Source of the DNA: Paenibacillus thermotolerans
Lineage (GTDB): Bacteria; Bacillota; Bacilli; Paenibacillales; YIM-B00363
Direction of reading: 5' to 3'
Assembly: GCF_028745515.1 (NCBI RefSeq)
Contig: NZ_JAQZSG010000003.1
Span: 1-64,000, forward strand
Length of the DNA stretch: 64,000 nt
Shown here: in pieces, positions 44,185 to 53,532 of the stretch
Layout: every line of letters starts with the position of its first letter
Numbering within the stretch: the first letter of the stretch is position 1
Made by a program: the position numbers and the translations under genes
Notes under the pieces: generated by a model
Database searches by the model: none
What the model was told of the DNA's origin: nothing
Seen by the model: the letters and a program-made list of their open reading frames with translations, nothing else

Positions 44185-46491
44185 CTAACTCCCTCCTTCC
44201 GTTACTGCGTAATCAAGCCCCTTTACGGATATGCCGCCGATTGTTGCCGCCTCGGCGCCGTAATTGACGATAATTTGCGTTCCGCCCGCATACGTCGTTC
44301 GATACACCTGTTCGCTCAATCGTTCATGATTCACGATTTGCCGATCCCCGACCAAATCATATAGCTTCGCAAATTCCCGGTATTCGGCGACGGAAGGCTC
44401 GAGCCAGTGCGAGAAGCCGGAGCTGAGCAAACGGTCCTCCATCGTTCTTTGCAATTTGCTGGTCGGTTCATAGGTCAATTCAAAGCTTGGAGTTGCGCCG
44501 TATTCAATGGCCCGTAAAAACTGCACCCGGGAGTCGTCGCGCAAATTCGAAGGTTCCGCCGCATAAAGCACTAGTCCGTGAAGTGCAATCTGGAAGAACG
44601 GCACTGTAAGGTCGGTATAAACGAAGCGGCTGGAATCAAGCGGCGCGTTATCGATTCGATCCACATGGCCCAGCGTATAGGCAAAACCGTAATCAACTGC
44701 AGTATGGCCGACCTTTTTCTTAAACTTATCCAACACGCTCACCCAAGCGTCCGCCGTTTGGCGGCGGCTTAGCGGCGTTTTCGGATCGACATCGGAATAC
44801 AACGTGTCCCCCATATATTTCAGCGAAACTCCCGCCGCCCCTATACCCGCAAATTCGTCCAGTTCATGCTCCGCTCTTCTTTCACTCACTTGGCCGGGCT
44901 TGATCAAATAAAACTTCTCGCGGCGATCGGTAACTCCGCTGTTAGCGAACGTATTGAAAACCTCCATCGCTTCGCGGTCGATTCCCCGAATCGTATCCTT
45001 CCTTGCGGAAAAGCCTTTGCTTTCCTGGTACGGCTTCACATAGTTCGCTTGAAGATAGACGGAACCGCCTTTAGCCTGGGCATATTTCGTAAGCTCCTTC
45101 AACCCCTTCGCGCCTCCGAGCTTTTTCTCGACGGGGAAATGATCCGGTTGATTGCCGTATAATCCGCCCTTGGACCAACCGGTGAGCGTAAGCTGCAGGT
45201 TGTTTACGCCTTTGGCGGCGTATTCGTCGATGATCGATTTCGCTTGATCGAAGGTGGTCATCTTTATAAAGGTGGATCCGATGATTTCGTCGCGTAAAAT
45301 TCCGCCGAGCAAACGGACGTTCATCGGCATAGTTTCCGGAACCGCCGGTTTGACGCCCTGTTCTTTCATTAAATAGTCCCGGTATGCTTTGGCCATCCCG
45401 ACATAATTCGCATCCTCGCCTTCAAGAAGGACGTAACGCACCTTCCGGTCGCCTTCCGTCTTGGCTCCTTGGAACAACGGAATTTGTCCGGAGCTTCCGA
45501 TAAAGATGACGTCGAATTTCCGGTATATGAATTCGGCCGACGTCCGGTACAACGGAATGTTGCGAATTCCCGCGGGAATGCCGTTGATCAAGGCATCCTT
45601 ATCGCCTTCCGTAATAATTCCTAAAAACCCCGTTCCATTCCGGTAAGTGCCGAATACCGGCAAAGCGATGGACTCCTTAGGAGGCTTCTCCCTGCGCCAC
45701 ATCTGCGTAATGTCGGTATACGACTGCGTTTTGAACGCCAAGTCGGGACCGTAAACAGGCTCGGAGTACCCGCTGTAATATTTCGGATGGTTTTCTCGGA
45801 AAATCATGAGCGCGCCGGAGCCGTCCGGAATAAATAACGCTCCCTCCTCGGTCTCGCTTCCTGCGTTAAAGAACGGGAGCACCTCGAGCCCGATCAACCT
45901 CGCCGTCCCGCCTTCCTTGATCGACGAATACGGGATCGTCACCTCCAGCCCGTCATCGAGCAAACGATATTCGATATGAAACGACAGCTTCAACGCTTCA
46001 AGCTCAAACTCGGCTCTTACGCCTTGATCGATGTTTTGAACGGTCAGCTTTGTCTTCGCATCGGGCTTTAAGGTGTACGTTTGGGAAATGTCCGCGCCCT
46101 CGGTATATTTGATATGAACAGGCGAATCGATGAAGCTTTGGTTGTTCGGCAAAATCCCTTCCGCCTGCGGCGTGTTGGTCCATTCCTTCTTTGTCTTTTT
46201 ATCGACAACCTTAATGCTTCCCGACTCGGCATCGATCAAGAGCTCGAACCGGCTGTTTTCAGCAGCCTTCGTCATGACTGCGGGCTCTTTCGGAGGAAGC
46301 TTCAGCTTCAATTGAAGCTTCGGCGCAGGCTTGGCTTCCGCCGCTCCCGCTTGCTCCGGCTCCTCTTGGGCGGGCTGCTGCCGCTCGGCCTGATCGTTCT
46401 CCTCGGCAATTCCGGCATAAGGGTATATCATGCTGAGAGCCAGTGCTAAAACTACGCTCGCAATCCAAACTTTGTGATGTCGTTTGTTCAT
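44185..46491 (-). CDS. DUF5696 domain-containing exported protein
   Basis: A 768-residue protein with an N-terminal signal or anchor (VWIASVVLALALSMIYPYAG), a low-complexity Gln/Glu/Pro/Lys stretch at residues 32-75, then a long folded region. Recognisable parts are FELLIDAESGSIKVVDKKTK; VTIPYSSIKEGGTARLIGLE; LFIPDGSGALMIF; and a barrel-like half with NLQLTGWSKGG-type and YLQANYVKPY segments. It fits DUF5696 as seen in Paenibacillus importer clusters. The beta-sandwich plus barrel layout looks glycosidase-like, but I cannot name catalytic residues. It lies between the Yip1 gene and the second permease pair. Confidence 0.75.
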   Translation of the reverse strand: MNKRHHKVWIASVVLALALSMIYPYAGIAEENDQAERQQPAQEEPEQAGAAEAKPAPKLQLKLKLPPKEPAVMTKAAENSRFELLIDAESGSIKVVDKKTKKEWTNTPQAEGILPNNQSFIDSPVHIKYTEGADISQTYTLKPDAKTKLTVQNIDQGVRAEFELEALKLSFHIEYRLLDDGLEVTIPYSSIKEGGTARLIGLEVLPFFNAGSETEEGALFIPDGSGALMIFRENHPKYYSGYSEPVYGPDLAFKTQSYTDITQMWRREKPPKESIALPVFGTYRNGTGFLGIITEGDKDALINGIPAGIRNIPLYRTSAEFIYRKFDVIFIGSSGQIPLFQGAKTEGDRKVRYVLLEGEDANYVGMAKAYRDYLMKEQGVKPAVPETMPMNVRLLGGILRDEIIGSTFIKMTTFDQAKSIIDEYAAKGVNNLQLTLTGWSKGGLYGNQPDHFPVEKKLGGAKGLKELTKYAQAKGGSVYLQANYVKPYQESKGFSARKDTIRGIDREAMEVFNTFANSGVTDRREKFYLIKPGQVSERRAEHELDEFAGIGAAGVSLKYMGDTLYSDVDPKTPLSRRQTADAWVSVLDKFKKKVGHTAVDYGFAYTLGHVDRIDNAPLDSSRFVYTDLTVPFFQIALHGLVLYAAEPSNLRDDSRVQFLRAIEYGATPSFELTYEPTSKLQRTMEDRLLSSGFSHWLEPSVAEYREFAKLYDLVGDRQIVNHERLSEQVYRTTYAGGTQIIVNYGAEAATIGGISVKGLDYAVTEGGS

Positions 46492-46501
46492 ACTTCCCCT
46501 C

Positions 46502-47116
46502 CTACATGCGGAACCTTATCTCTTTGATCAGGTCGATCCCGAAATTGATGAACTGATTCGCGAGCCCGTACATAAGTATCCCTATGAACCAAATGACGGC
46601 CATGCCGACGAGGCTGATCAGCGTAATCAGAATTAATTTGCTGATCTCAAAATCGTGCACGATTTTTACCTTTGCAAGAATGAGCCAGCTTACCCAGCAA
46701 TATACCGCGGCCGTAAGGAAGGTGTACACCGATTGTTCGCTGTACGACAACAGGTTGGTAAAGAACGCAATCGGCACGATAAATAAAATATAAGGCACCA
46801 GCGCGAATGCGCCGCCGACAAACACTTCCTTGAATTTCCCTTCGCCGTCAAGAATTGCGCTGATTCCCCAGTTGGCGACGGTCCACGTTACGAATGGAAC
46901 GACGATCCAGATGAACTCATAAATATAGGAAATTTCATAAGGCTCTTTCGTTTGAAACGGGTAGCTTGTAACGACAAGCGAAAGCATTCTCGCTACGAAA
47001 GCCAGCAGCACCAGTATGATTCCTTGAGACCATTTCAAACGGCCGGGCTCCTGAATTTCATAATAAAATTCATACGGATGCAACAGTACCTTTCGCATCA
47101 TCAGCACGGTATTCAT
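46502..47116 (-). CDS. Yip1 family membrane protein
   Basis: A 204-residue integral membrane protein with about five segments and a short cytoplasmic N-terminus (MRKVLLHPYEFYYEIQEPGRLKW). The layout and the WFIGILMYGLANQFINFGI end fit the YIP1/YIPF domain family. The start overlaps the stop of the NHL-TPR gene (ATGA) and the gene precedes the DUF5696 gene by ten bases. Its role in importer clusters is unknown; it may organise the complex in the membrane. Confidence 0.75.
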   Translation of the reverse strand: MNTVLMMRKVLLHPYEFYYEIQEPGRLKWSQGIILVLLAFVARMLSLVVTSYPFQTKEPYEISYIYEFIWIVVPFVTWTVANWGISAILDGEGKFKEVFVGGAFALVPYILFIVPIAFFTNLLSYSEQSVYTFLTAAVYCWVSWLILAKVKIVHDFEISKLILITLISLVGMAVIWFIGILMYGLANQFINFGIDLIKEIRFRM

Positions 47117-48606
47117 TGGACATCCCCTTCCCCGACTTCCGGCGCTTTGACGATGCCCGGCTTCCTCCAGCCTTTTCTTGCGGCCCGGAATACGTTCGGA
47201 ACAGCGTAACGAAGCAATAGGATCAGAAGGACGATTCCGGCGGCAATCTCAGTGAAATGCTCTCTTGTGAACTCCTTCCTGTATTCGCGGAAGGCTGCCG
47301 AATAATCTCCTTTGGCATGCGCCAATTGGAAATATTCCATCGCTTCTTTATAACGCTCCGATTTATAAAGCGACTTTCCGATCGCGAAATAGGCCATATC
47401 GTAATTGGCATTCAATTCAAGAATGCGAAGCCACAACGATTCCGCCTCCTGGTATCGTCCGTCCACATAATATCGGGACGCTTCGTGAACCAAATCGGCG
47501 AAAGGCGTCGTGCGGAAGCGGTCGATCCGGTTGCGCCCTTTGTCCGCGACATAGATCGTTCCGTCCGACGTCTGGTCCACGCTCGAAGGCGTTACAAACA
47601 ATCCGTTCTGGTCTCCGGTTCCGCCGAAGGCAAACAGCAAATTCCCCAGCTTGTCATATTGGAACACTTTGCTTGTTTGTAAATCCAATGCGCTGATGAG
47701 TCCGTCCCCGCTTACGGTAATATCCGCAAATTGCGCCGTCATAAAGGGGCCGACGTCAAACCTGTCGCCGTATCTTTTCGGAGACGGATTCAGCGTGTCG
47801 ACTCCGACCGGAGATAATCGCTTCACTTGATTGAACGGTTCGCCGAACGTCGTCGTATAAATAAAACCCGACCGATCCTGGTCTACGTTGGAGAAAGCGA
47901 GCGGCTTTACCGTGGACAACCGCTGCTTCTGTTCCTTCGTCGCCACAAGCTTGATGAACAGCCGTTTCCAGCTGAAGCCTACATGGTTGGCACCGTAAAA
48001 CCCTTTAAATTCGCCCTTTTGATCGATTTGCATAAGCCCTTGGGTGTTTCCGTCGCTGATGACGAACATATAATCTCGTTTATCCAATATGATTTTTGAG
48101 GGGGAGTACGCAAAGTTCGGCCCTAGAAGGGCGCTTTTAGGAACCGTGAATTGCTTCGTAAACTTTCCGTCGCTGTCAAATACGGCCACTCGATGATTTT
48201 TCGTATCGGCAACGTAAATCGTTCCGTCGTTCTTGACGTATACCCCTTTCGGCTCGGAAAGCATGCCTGGTCCTTCCTCCGTGCCGATTACCTTAATCAC
48301 CTGCCGAGTGTTCGCGTCCATATGAATGACCCGGCTGTTTCCCGTATCCGCAATGTACAGCGTCTCATCCGAAGCGATAAAAATATCTTCCGGATTGTTG
48401 AACGCTCCCGTCGGCAAATCGGTGCCCTCGATCGAATCCACATACATATATCCGTTAACGGAATGAACGGCTTCCCCTTGGTTATTCCACGTATAGCCTT
48501 CGTAAGGGGTTTCCGCCCATGCCTGTGCCGGAGCCAGCAGCGCGAGCAGAGCGGCCAGCGCGCCAGTACATACCGAAGACCGCATTTTGGTTACTACGCG
48601 TCTCAA
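47113..48606 (-). CDS. Exported NHL-propeller/TPR protein with C-terminal membrane anchor
   Basis: A 497-residue protein. A signal peptide (ALAALLALLAPAQAWA) is followed by NHL-type repeats over about residues 60-360 (DETLYIADTGNSRVIHMD, DGTIYVADTKNHRVAVF, DGTIYVADKGRNRIDRF). A TPR-like helical pair follows near 375-430 (YDMAYFAIGKSLYKSERYKE), then one membrane segment (IAAGIVLLILLLRYAV) and a basic cytoplasmic tail. I chose the TTG start (MRRVVTKMRSS) because GGGGGGA lies just upstream; longer frames run into the permease gene. The propeller should face outward, tethered to the membrane beside the importer. Confidence 0.78.
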   Translation of the reverse strand: MRRVVTKMRSSVCTGALAALLALLAPAQAWAETPYEGYTWNNQGEAVHSVNGYMYVDSIEGTDLPTGAFNNPEDIFIASDETLYIADTGNSRVIHMDANTRQVIKVIGTEEGPGMLSEPKGVYVKNDGTIYVADTKNHRVAVFDSDGKFTKQFTVPKSALLGPNFAYSPSKIILDKRDYMFVISDGNTQGLMQIDQKGEFKGFYGANHVGFSWKRLFIKLVATKEQKQRLSTVKPLAFSNVDQDRSGFIYTTTFGEPFNQVKRLSPVGVDTLNPSPKRYGDRFDVGPFMTAQFADITVSGDGLISALDLQTSKVFQYDKLGNLLFAFGGTGDQNGLFVTPSSVDQTSDGTIYVADKGRNRIDRFRTTPFADLVHEASRYYVDGRYQEAESLWLRILELNANYDMAYFAIGKSLYKSERYKEAMEYFQLAHAKGDYSAAFREYRKEFTREHFTEIAAGIVLLILLLRYAVPNVFRAARKGWRKPGIVKAPEVGEGDVQ

Positions 48607-48617
48607 ATCGGTCCCCC

Positions 48618-49481
48618 CTACTCTTTCAGTCCCGAGTGGGCCATTGTTTGTAGAACCATGCGCTGCGTGATAATAAACACCACGATGGTCGGAATGATCA
48701 TCAAGAAGCTTGCGGCCGCCAACGTGCCGACCCGCGCGATGACTCCGGCGCCGCCGCTGATCGTCTGAATCGCCAGCGGGAGCGATTTCATGTCCTCTTT
48801 GGTTGTATACACCATCGCAGGGTAAGGATCGTTCCATGCCTGGATAAAGCTGAACAAGGCGAAAGTCGCGATCGCCGGCTTCAAGAGCGGCATAATGACC
48901 GTCCAAAACACTTTCCACTCCGACGCCCCGTCCATGCGGGCCGCTTCAAGCAGCGCATCCGGTATTTGCCTCAGAAACTGCGTCATTAAAAACATGCCGA
49001 TCGGCGCCGCCAAGTAAGGCAATATCATGGCGAAATACGTATTCATCAAGCCGCTTTTGCTGATGAGCAAATATTGAGGGATTTGCAATACCATCGGCGA
49101 AAACATGAGAGCCGTTACAATCATGCCGAATATTTCTTTCTTGAAGGGCATCTCGTGTTTGGCAAGCGGGTATGCCGCCATCGCGGAAATGACGACCCCG
49201 AAAAACACGATCCCGGAGGTAACGACGACGCTGTTAAGAATAAATCTTGAGAACGGGACGAACGAAGTGCCCGTAATGAGCAGCAAGTCGCGAAAGTTAA
49301 GCAATGTCGGATTGACGACGAAAAATCGAGGCGGAAACAAAAACAGTTCGCTGATCGGCTTTAGGGCGGTTGAAGCCATGTATACCAATGGAGCAAGCAT
49401 CAGTAAACCGAAGCCCGTCAGAAATGTATATAGAAAGACGCCGCCCCAGTCCACTCTTCTACCTTTGACCATGCCATCCAT
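48618..49481 (-). CDS. Carbohydrate ABC transporter permease, first pair (MalG type)
   Basis: A 287-residue permease. The EAA loop is LLEAARMDGASEWKVFWTVIMPLL; the N-terminal GFGLLMLAPLVYMASTALKP and the C-terminal VVFIITQRMVLQTMAHSGLK are standard. It begins three bases after its MalF-type partner and is followed 11 bases later by the NHL-TPR gene. Confidence 0.92.
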   Translation of the reverse strand: MDGMVKGRRVDWGGVFLYTFLTGFGLLMLAPLVYMASTALKPISELFLFPPRFFVVNPTLLNFRDLLLITGTSFVPFSRFILNSVVVTSGIVFFGVVISAMAAYPLAKHEMPFKKEIFGMIVTALMFSPMVLQIPQYLLISKSGLMNTYFAMILPYLAAPIGMFLMTQFLRQIPDALLEAARMDGASEWKVFWTVIMPLLKPAIATFALFSFIQAWNDPYPAMVYTTKEDMKSLPLAIQTISGGAGVIARVGTLAAASFLMIIPTIVVFIITQRMVLQTMAHSGLKE

Positions 49482-49484
49482 CTG

Positions 49485-50444
49485 CTAATCCCTCCCGAGC
49501 CATTTGAAAATGAGGCGGTTTAATCCGAGCATCAAAATAAACAGTACGACCGCGATTGCGGAAGCGTAGCCCATTTCGAACCGAATGAACGCGTAATCGA
49601 ACAGATGGGCAAGAATCGTATGGCCGGCATACAGCGGGCTTGGCAAACCGACCAGCTGCACGCTGACATCGAACACCTGCAACGAAAACACCACCTGCAT
49701 GACCGCGCCGAACAACAGCTGCGGCTTAACGGAAGGGATCGTTATATAAAACAACTGCTGCCAACGGTACTTCACCCCGTCAATCGCTCCCGCTTCGTAA
49801 AGATCTTTGGGCACGTTCTGCAGCCCCGCCAAGAAGGCGAGAAAGCCTACTCCCATGCTCATCCATAGCGAGACGATAATGATGACCGGCACGATGGAGT
49901 CGACATTCTGAAGAAACAAATACGGTTCGTCCAAAATGCCGAGATCCATCAAGAAATAGTTGAGAAGCCCTTTCCGGTCGCCGGCGAACAAATAAAGCCA
50001 GACGACGGACATGGCGACCGCGCTTGTAATGGAAGGCGTATAAAAGCACAGCGTGTAAAAAAATCGGTATTTAATCGGGATTTGGCTGATTAACCACGCC
50101 AGCAGAAACGCCAAAATATAACCGAGCGGCCCCGTTACAAATGCGAATTTGAGCGTAATGCCGATCGCTTTCAGAAAGATGTCGTCGTCGACGAACAATA
50201 ATTTGTAGTTCGACATCCCGATAAACCGGGGAGATTCCAATATGTTATAGTACGTGAAGCTCAAACCGACCGAAGTGACGATCGGAACAATCGTAAAGAA
50301 CGTAAACAAGATAAGGAACGGGGCAAGGAAATAATAGGAGACCCTGTTCCGTTTCACTTCGGACCACAATAAGGCCAACTTCCCCGGTTCAAGCGCTCTC
50401 GCCGGACTTTGATTCGCAGCGATCGCATTCTTTTGGGTGCTCAT
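49485..50444 (-). CDS. Sugar ABC transporter permease, first pair (MalF type)
   Basis: A 319-residue permease with a cytoplasmic N-terminus of about 40 residues. The EAA loop is LYEAGAIDGVKYRWQQLFYITIPSV. The ATG start overlaps the stop codon of the large binding-protein gene (ATGA), with GGAGG upstream; the frame extends further only as a shadow of that gene. The tight coupling implies that this permease pair works with the 996-residue binding protein. Confidence 0.92.
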   Translation of the reverse strand: MSTQKNAIAANQSPARALEPGKLALLWSEVKRNRVSYYFLAPFLILFTFFTIVPIVTSVGLSFTYYNILESPRFIGMSNYKLLFVDDDIFLKAIGITLKFAFVTGPLGYILAFLLAWLISQIPIKYRFFYTLCFYTPSITSAVAMSVVWLYLFAGDRKGLLNYFLMDLGILDEPYLFLQNVDSIVPVIIIVSLWMSMGVGFLAFLAGLQNVPKDLYEAGAIDGVKYRWQQLFYITIPSVKPQLLFGAVMQVVFSLQVFDVSVQLVGLPSPLYAGHTILAHLFDYAFIRFEMGYASAIAVVLFILMLGLNRLIFKWLGRD

Positions 50445-53431
50445 CGTTTCGCCGCCTCCTGTTCCAAGCCCGCCCGGACGGACGGCCCGTCGTTCAAGCC
50501 GAACTCTTCCCGCTTTTTGCGCAGCTCCTTGTTGATTTCTCTTACCCCGTCTTCGACGGCTTCGCGCGGCAGCTTTCCGTTCAGCACGATTTCGTTCCAC
50601 ATGTTCCCGATATAGCGGGTCGTATAGTAACCGCCAAGAACAACCTCGCGCTCCCTAAACCATTCCCATTGCTTCATGATGGCGTCGATATCTTCTTTAT
50701 TCCAAGGCAATCGGTTGAGCGCCTCGATGTTCGCCGTATTCCACCTTGCTTCGACGCCCAGCAACGTTTCGAGCTCGGAGCCGAATCGTTCCTGGGCATC
50801 CGCTCCGGTCCACCATTTCAAAAATTGCCAAGCTTCTTCTTTCTTGTCGGAGCTCTTGAAAATGATGCCGGTTTGCGCAAGTCCGCCCGTGGAACGGTTA
50901 ATTTGACCGTCCGCCTGCTTCATGCCGGGCATCGGCTGCATTCCCCACCAGCCGGTCAGTTCCGGAGCGGCCGTAGACAGCAAGACATAAGTGGAATAGT
51001 CCGCAACGCCGATCGGCATTTCGCCGGAACGGAACCGATTGTAGAAATCGGCTTGCTTTTGGATCTTGTAATTCGTAAACAAACCGGTCCACATTTCCAT
51101 CGCTTCCAATGACTCCGGAGAGTCCAATGCGGACGTTCTACCATCCTCGTTATAGAAGTTTCCTCCATGCTGGAACAAGAACGGAGCGAATTCGTTGATC
51201 GCACTGTTCGGGTTATTCGGAGCATGCGGATAAAAGAAGTCCATTCCGTTTTGCTGAAGCAGCGGAATCAAGTCCATCACTTCCTGCCACGTTTGCGGAA
51301 TGTTTTCTTCGGCGATCCCAAGCTGTTCCATGATGTCTTTTCGATAGAAAAGCATATAGAAATTTTGATTTTCCGGCAGTGCGAAATCGCCGCCGTCGTA
51401 CTTATACGGAATTAACGCTCCCGGACGGAACCGTGCGGCTACTTCCTCATAATCCGGAAACTCGTTTAAATTTACCAATGCGTTGCGCACGGCAAAATCG
51501 ATCGGAACCTCGCCCTCTACTCCAAGAGCGACGTCGGGAGCAAGGCCCGCCGTACTCGCAAGCAGCAGCAGCTGCATCTGTTGCGCCGGAATGACGTTCA
51601 CATTGACTTTAATTCCGGTTTCCGGCGTAAATTCTTCATCGATCATTTGTTTGGTAATGTCGACCCAGTCTCTTCCCCGGGCAACCCAAACGTCGAGCGC
51701 CTCTTCCTCCGCGTAAATGTTCCCTACGCCGCCGTAATCTTTCGTGAAGGAGCGAATCAAATCGTTAACACTCGTTCCTAATCTTATATACCAAGGAGCG
51801 GCCGCCTTCGGCCAAGGACGGTCCGGGGATTGAACGATCAAGTAGTCCAGGACAAGGCTTTGTTTGCTCAAGCCGTTTACCCACAGTCCCAATGCCGATT
51901 GAAGATCCGTAATCGCCTGCAGTCTGCCGGGAATTGTCGTAGTGTCCTTCGCCAGGCTTAAAATTTGGTCGCGCGCCTCGTATAACGTGCTGACTTCGGA
52001 GCTGCCTTGCGGTACGCCAAGCTCATAGAGCGCTTGAATCGCGTCATCCAAATCCTGCGCCATCATATGAAGTCTCGGAATGAGATTCGGAATATTTCGC
52101 TCCAGCTCCCAATCCGCATTCGGATCCGGGTTCGTGCCGGTAATATGTATGACTTCCCGGCTGAGCAAGGAAATCTTATGGGTCGTATCGATGATCGACT
52201 CCAGGATCGGTCCGAGCGAGCCGACCTGCACCTCCAACCGGATCGTATGCTTGCCTTCTTCCAAGTAAAATAAGTAAGGCGTCTCATCGCCGAGCTTTTT
52301 GATTTGCCATTCCGGGACATATTTAAACAGCACTTCATTCATTTCTTTAAAAGGCACTTTACCGTCGATCGTTACCGTCCGCTGCACCGGAATGCCGTTC
52401 AAAAACCACTGACCGAAACGCATCCCGATATGGTACAGGCCGCTTTCCGGCACTTCAAATTCCCACTCCGCCCACTGCCCGCCGTTGCGCCAGCCGCTGC
52501 CGCCGAAGCTGTTTAATACGACCGCATTGCTGTTGAACGGCTCCGTAATCGGCTCGCGGTCTTCGATTCGTTTCAGCGTCGGGTCCGAACGGAGCGAGGC
52601 TTGTTCAGCCTGAACCTTTATCACCCGATTCGAAACCGGTGTATACCCTTTTTCTTCGTATTGTTTAAGAACCTCTTCATAGGACGGCAATCGGATCGGC
52701 GAGAACACCTTCAATTGTCCGATCGCCGCCGGTTCGCGAATCGCGTTGATCCGGATCGTGTGCTTTCCTTTTGTCATGTAGAAACGAAGCGGCTCGCCGA
52801 CTTTTCCTTCCGCATCCCGAAAATCTTTATATTGCCAGCCGTAAACTTCTTCCCGGCGAGGATTGAATTCATTCCCTTGATTGTCATGCCACGTCTCTCC
52901 GGCTTCTCGCCACATTCGTTGGAATTCAATTTTTTTTGCCTGAAAGAAGGGATATTCTCCGTCAACCTGTACGCTTCTTACGATGGAAGACCTCTTGCCC
53001 GGCATCGTATAAAAGGTCATTCCGAGCTGATAAAATCCGTCTTCGGGTACTTCAACGGTATATTCCGCCCAGCTGTTTTCTTCAATCAAAGCCAAGACGG
53101 CGCCTTGTTTATCGCCTAACCCGGATTCCAAGCGCGTCCCGTTGCTGCTGATCGCGGCGTATTCCGCGGAGGGGATCGTAAGTTCAAACCCGTCGGTATC
53201 TTTGGCGCCTCCCGAGGACAATGCTTCAACATATTTGAAATAGGACGGCTCCAATTTATTTCTGATATCGTCTTCGGCCAATATCGATTCAACGTCTACA
53301 TCCGTGTACTTCGGGATACTCGCCATAACGGTATCGTCGAATGCTCTGGAATGGTTCCACAGTATAAACGAGACTGCCAGGACAAGCACTACAATGATGC
53401 TGACCAGGTACTTTCGCAGCAACCGCACCAC
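50441..53431 (-). CDS. Membrane-anchored family-1 binding protein with two N-terminal beta-sandwich modules
   Basis: A 996-residue protein, about twice the usual binding-protein length. It has an uncleaved-looking N-terminal membrane segment (LVSIIVVLVLAVSFILW) with no lipobox. Two carbohydrate-binding-like beta modules follow at about residues 80-245 and 270-430, both with the pattern WAE-(Y/W)-x-(V/F)-x-VPE-(D/S)-G-x-Y and a KGKHTIR or EGKHTIR strand. A helical linker spans about 435-560. A family-1 binding domain follows at about 577-985 (ALDVWVARGRDWVD; MLFYRKDIMEQLGI; GIIFKSSDKKEEAWQFL). The start is GTG with GGGGGAG six bases upstream. It overlaps the first permease pair. I infer a tethered capture protein for arabinan fragments. 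Confidence 0.88.
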   Translation of the reverse strand: MVRLLRKYLVSIIVVLVLAVSFILWNHSRAFDDTVMASIPKYTDVDVESILAEDDIRNKLEPSYFKYVEALSSGGAKDTDGFELTIPSAEYAAISSNGTRLESGLGDKQGAVLALIEENSWAEYTVEVPEDGFYQLGMTFYTMPGKRSSIVRSVQVDGEYPFFQAKKIEFQRMWREAGETWHDNQGNEFNPRREEVYGWQYKDFRDAEGKVGEPLRFYMTKGKHTIRINAIREPAAIGQLKVFSPIRLPSYEEVLKQYEEKGYTPVSNRVIKVQAEQASLRSDPTLKRIEDREPITEPFNSNAVVLNSFGGSGWRNGGQWAEWEFEVPESGLYHIGMRFGQWFLNGIPVQRTVTIDGKVPFKEMNEVLFKYVPEWQIKKLGDETPYLFYLEEGKHTIRLEVQVGSLGPILESIIDTTHKISLLSREVIHITGTNPDPNADWELERNIPNLIPRLHMMAQDLDDAIQALYELGVPQGSSEVSTLYEARDQILSLAKDTTTIPGRLQAITDLQSALGLWVNGLSKQSLVLDYLIVQSPDRPWPKAAAPWYIRLGTSVNDLIRSFTKDYGGVGNIYAEEEALDVWVARGRDWVDITKQMIDEEFTPETGIKVNVNVIPAQQMQLLLLASTAGLAPDVALGVEGEVPIDFAVRNALVNLNEFPDYEEVAARFRPGALIPYKYDGGDFALPENQNFYMLFYRKDIMEQLGIAEENIPQTWQEVMDLIPLLQQNGMDFFYPHAPNNPNSAINEFAPFLFQHGGNFYNEDGRTSALDSPESLEAMEMWTGLFTNYKIQKQADFYNRFRSGEMPIGVADYSTYVLLSTAAPELTGWWGMQPMPGMKQADGQINRSTGGLAQTGIIFKSSDKKEEAWQFLKWWTGADAQERFGSELETLLGVEARWNTANIEALNRLPWNKEDIDAIMKQWEWFREREVVLGGYYTTRYIGNMWNEIVLNGKLPREAVEDGVREINKELRKKREEFGLNDGPSVRAGLEQEAAKR

Positions 53432-53493
53432 GTGAAGCTCCCCCCATTTCTTTACGGGTTTAAATCATAGCCTTCATAACACTGCGTATAACT

Positions 53494-53522
53494 CGATTCG
53501 CCCCCGCTAAGGGGGCGAATCG
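53494..53522 (-). other. Strong intercistronic hairpin after the binding-protein gene
   Basis: CGATTCGCCCCC and GGGGGCGAATCG form a perfect 12-bp stem with a five-base loop, ten bases past the stop of the binding-protein gene. No T-run follows. As with the hairpin at 31904-31930, it may raise the amount of binding-protein message relative to downstream genes. Confidence 0.7.
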
Positions 53523-53532
53523 ACCGATTTGT

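Noticed and set aside
47113-48918. 601-codon version of the NHL-TPR protein
   Set aside because: The extra N-terminus is an out-of-frame shadow of the permease gene; the shorter TTG start gives a proper signal peptide.
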